Shown: positions 4,706 to 5,015 of the stretch, in pieces
Numbering within the stretch: position 1 is the first letter of the stretch
Layout: the number at the start of each line of letters is the position of its first letter
Assembly (NCBI GenBank): GCA_025964455.1
Contig: JAOPYU010000120.1
Coordinates: 1 to 5,015, forward strand
Source: Thermoleophilia bacterium
Lineage (GTDB): Bacteria; Actinomycetota; Thermoleophilia; Gaiellales; SKUG01
Length of the DNA: 5,015 nucleotides
Direction of reading: 5' to 3'
Translations under genes and position numbers: made by a program
Notes under the pieces: generated by a model
Databases searched by the model: none
What the model saw: the letters and a program-made list of their open reading frames with translations, nothing else
Told to the model about the DNA's origin: nothing

Positions 4706-5015
4706 GTGGATTCGTTCGGGGCATCGGGGTCACCCATCGCTGGCGCAGCCGGCGTGTCCAATGGACAACCGATCCTCGAGCTGCAGGGCATCTCCAAGCG
4801 GTTCGGCGACTTCTACGCGAACAAGGGCATCGACTTCGACCTGCGCGCAGGTGAGGTGCACTGCCTTGTCGGCGAGAACGGCGCCGGCAAGTCCACGCTG
4901 ATGAACATGCTCTACGGCCTGCTCGACCCGTCGGAGGGCGAGATCCTCCTCGACGGGGAGCCGGTGCACTTCGCCAACCCGGGCGAGGCGATCGCCGCCG
5001 GCATCGGCATGGTCC
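4706..5015 (+). CDS. ABC transporter ATP-binding protein of the BMP/sugar (CUT2-like) type, N-terminal part (3' truncated)
   Basis: The first 103 residues of the ATPase that would power import of the ligand bound by the two BMP proteins. ILELQGISKRFG (23-34) is the usual first strand and A-loop region. GENGAGKST (56-64) is Walker A, followed by LMNMLYGLLDPSEGEILLDG (65-84), typical of the nucleoside/ribose ATPases, which carry two fused ABC domains in about 500 residues; only the start of the first is here. The Q-loop should begin just past the window edge. The start is uncertain: GTG 4706 is favoured by a possible leaderless promoter, ATG 4688 is in frame six codons earlier without an SD, and GTG 4754 is also in frame. 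Codons from 4709 to about 4770 are less G/C-biased than those after it. Permease genes are expected downstream. Confidence 0.92.
   Translation, partial: MDSFGASGSPIAGAAGVSNGQPILELQGISKRFGDFYANKGIDFDLRAGEVHCLVGENGAGKSTLMNMLYGLLDPSEGEILLDGEPVHFANPGEAIAAGIGMV

Noticed and set aside
2321..4733. Long minus-strand open frames opposite the two BMP genes (2321-3187 and 3699-4733)
   Set aside because: They are mirror frames caused by G/C-rich third positions; products are Leu/Val/Asp-rich with no family motif, while the plus strand encodes clear BMP proteins.

Overview
This is a high-GC bacterial window with strong G/C preference at third codon positions. It carries VxGC lipoboxes on two binding proteins, which suggests a Gram-positive type high-GC actinobacterium. 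My best guess is a member of Thermoleophilia (Solirubrobacterales/Gaiellales-like), from the look of the BMP-family proteins and the FtsK C-terminus; this lineage is an inference, not a demonstrated fact.

Layout, left to right. (1) The 3' end of an FtsK/SpoIIIE DNA translocase gene (2-859, +), with Walker B, the ATQRPS motif and the gamma winged helix. (2) A 178-bp non-coding leader (860-1037) holding a short palindrome, an 11-bp-periodic GGYCACGG array and a stable hairpin that abuts the Shine-Dalgarno (SD) sequence. (3) A small unrecognised gene (1038-1301, +). (4) A convergent gene for a two-LysM protein with no signal peptide (1298-2203, -); its stop codon and that of the small gene share one CTAG. 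(5) A 141-bp divergent intergenic region. (6) Two tandem paralogous BMP/PnrA-type substrate-binding lipoprotein genes (2345-3412 and 3549-4652, +), separated by a C(UUCG)G-capped terminator-like hairpin. (7) The 5' end of the partner sugar/nucleoside-type ABC ATPase gene (4706 onward, +), cut by the window end with its Walker A visible.

The functional core is a nucleoside-type (BMP/PnrA) ABC uptake system. Two membrane-anchored binding proteins probably feed one ATPase, with permeases expected beyond the right edge. The two binding proteins share about 63% identity over an 89-residue N-terminal block, and both have four cysteines at identical spacing.

The most notable non-coding signal is that both binding-protein leaders carry the same arrangement. 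Each has a CGNCCGAC-N8-TAGCNT element at identical internal spacing, followed by an inverted repeat whose right arm contains the SD. This could be an operator or an SD-sequestering mRNA structure. I see no mobile element, CRISPR array, tRNA/rRNA or defence system, and nothing that can honestly be called a new multi-gene system. The candidates for novelty are the leader structures, the cysteine pattern and the leaderless-secretion question for the LysM protein.
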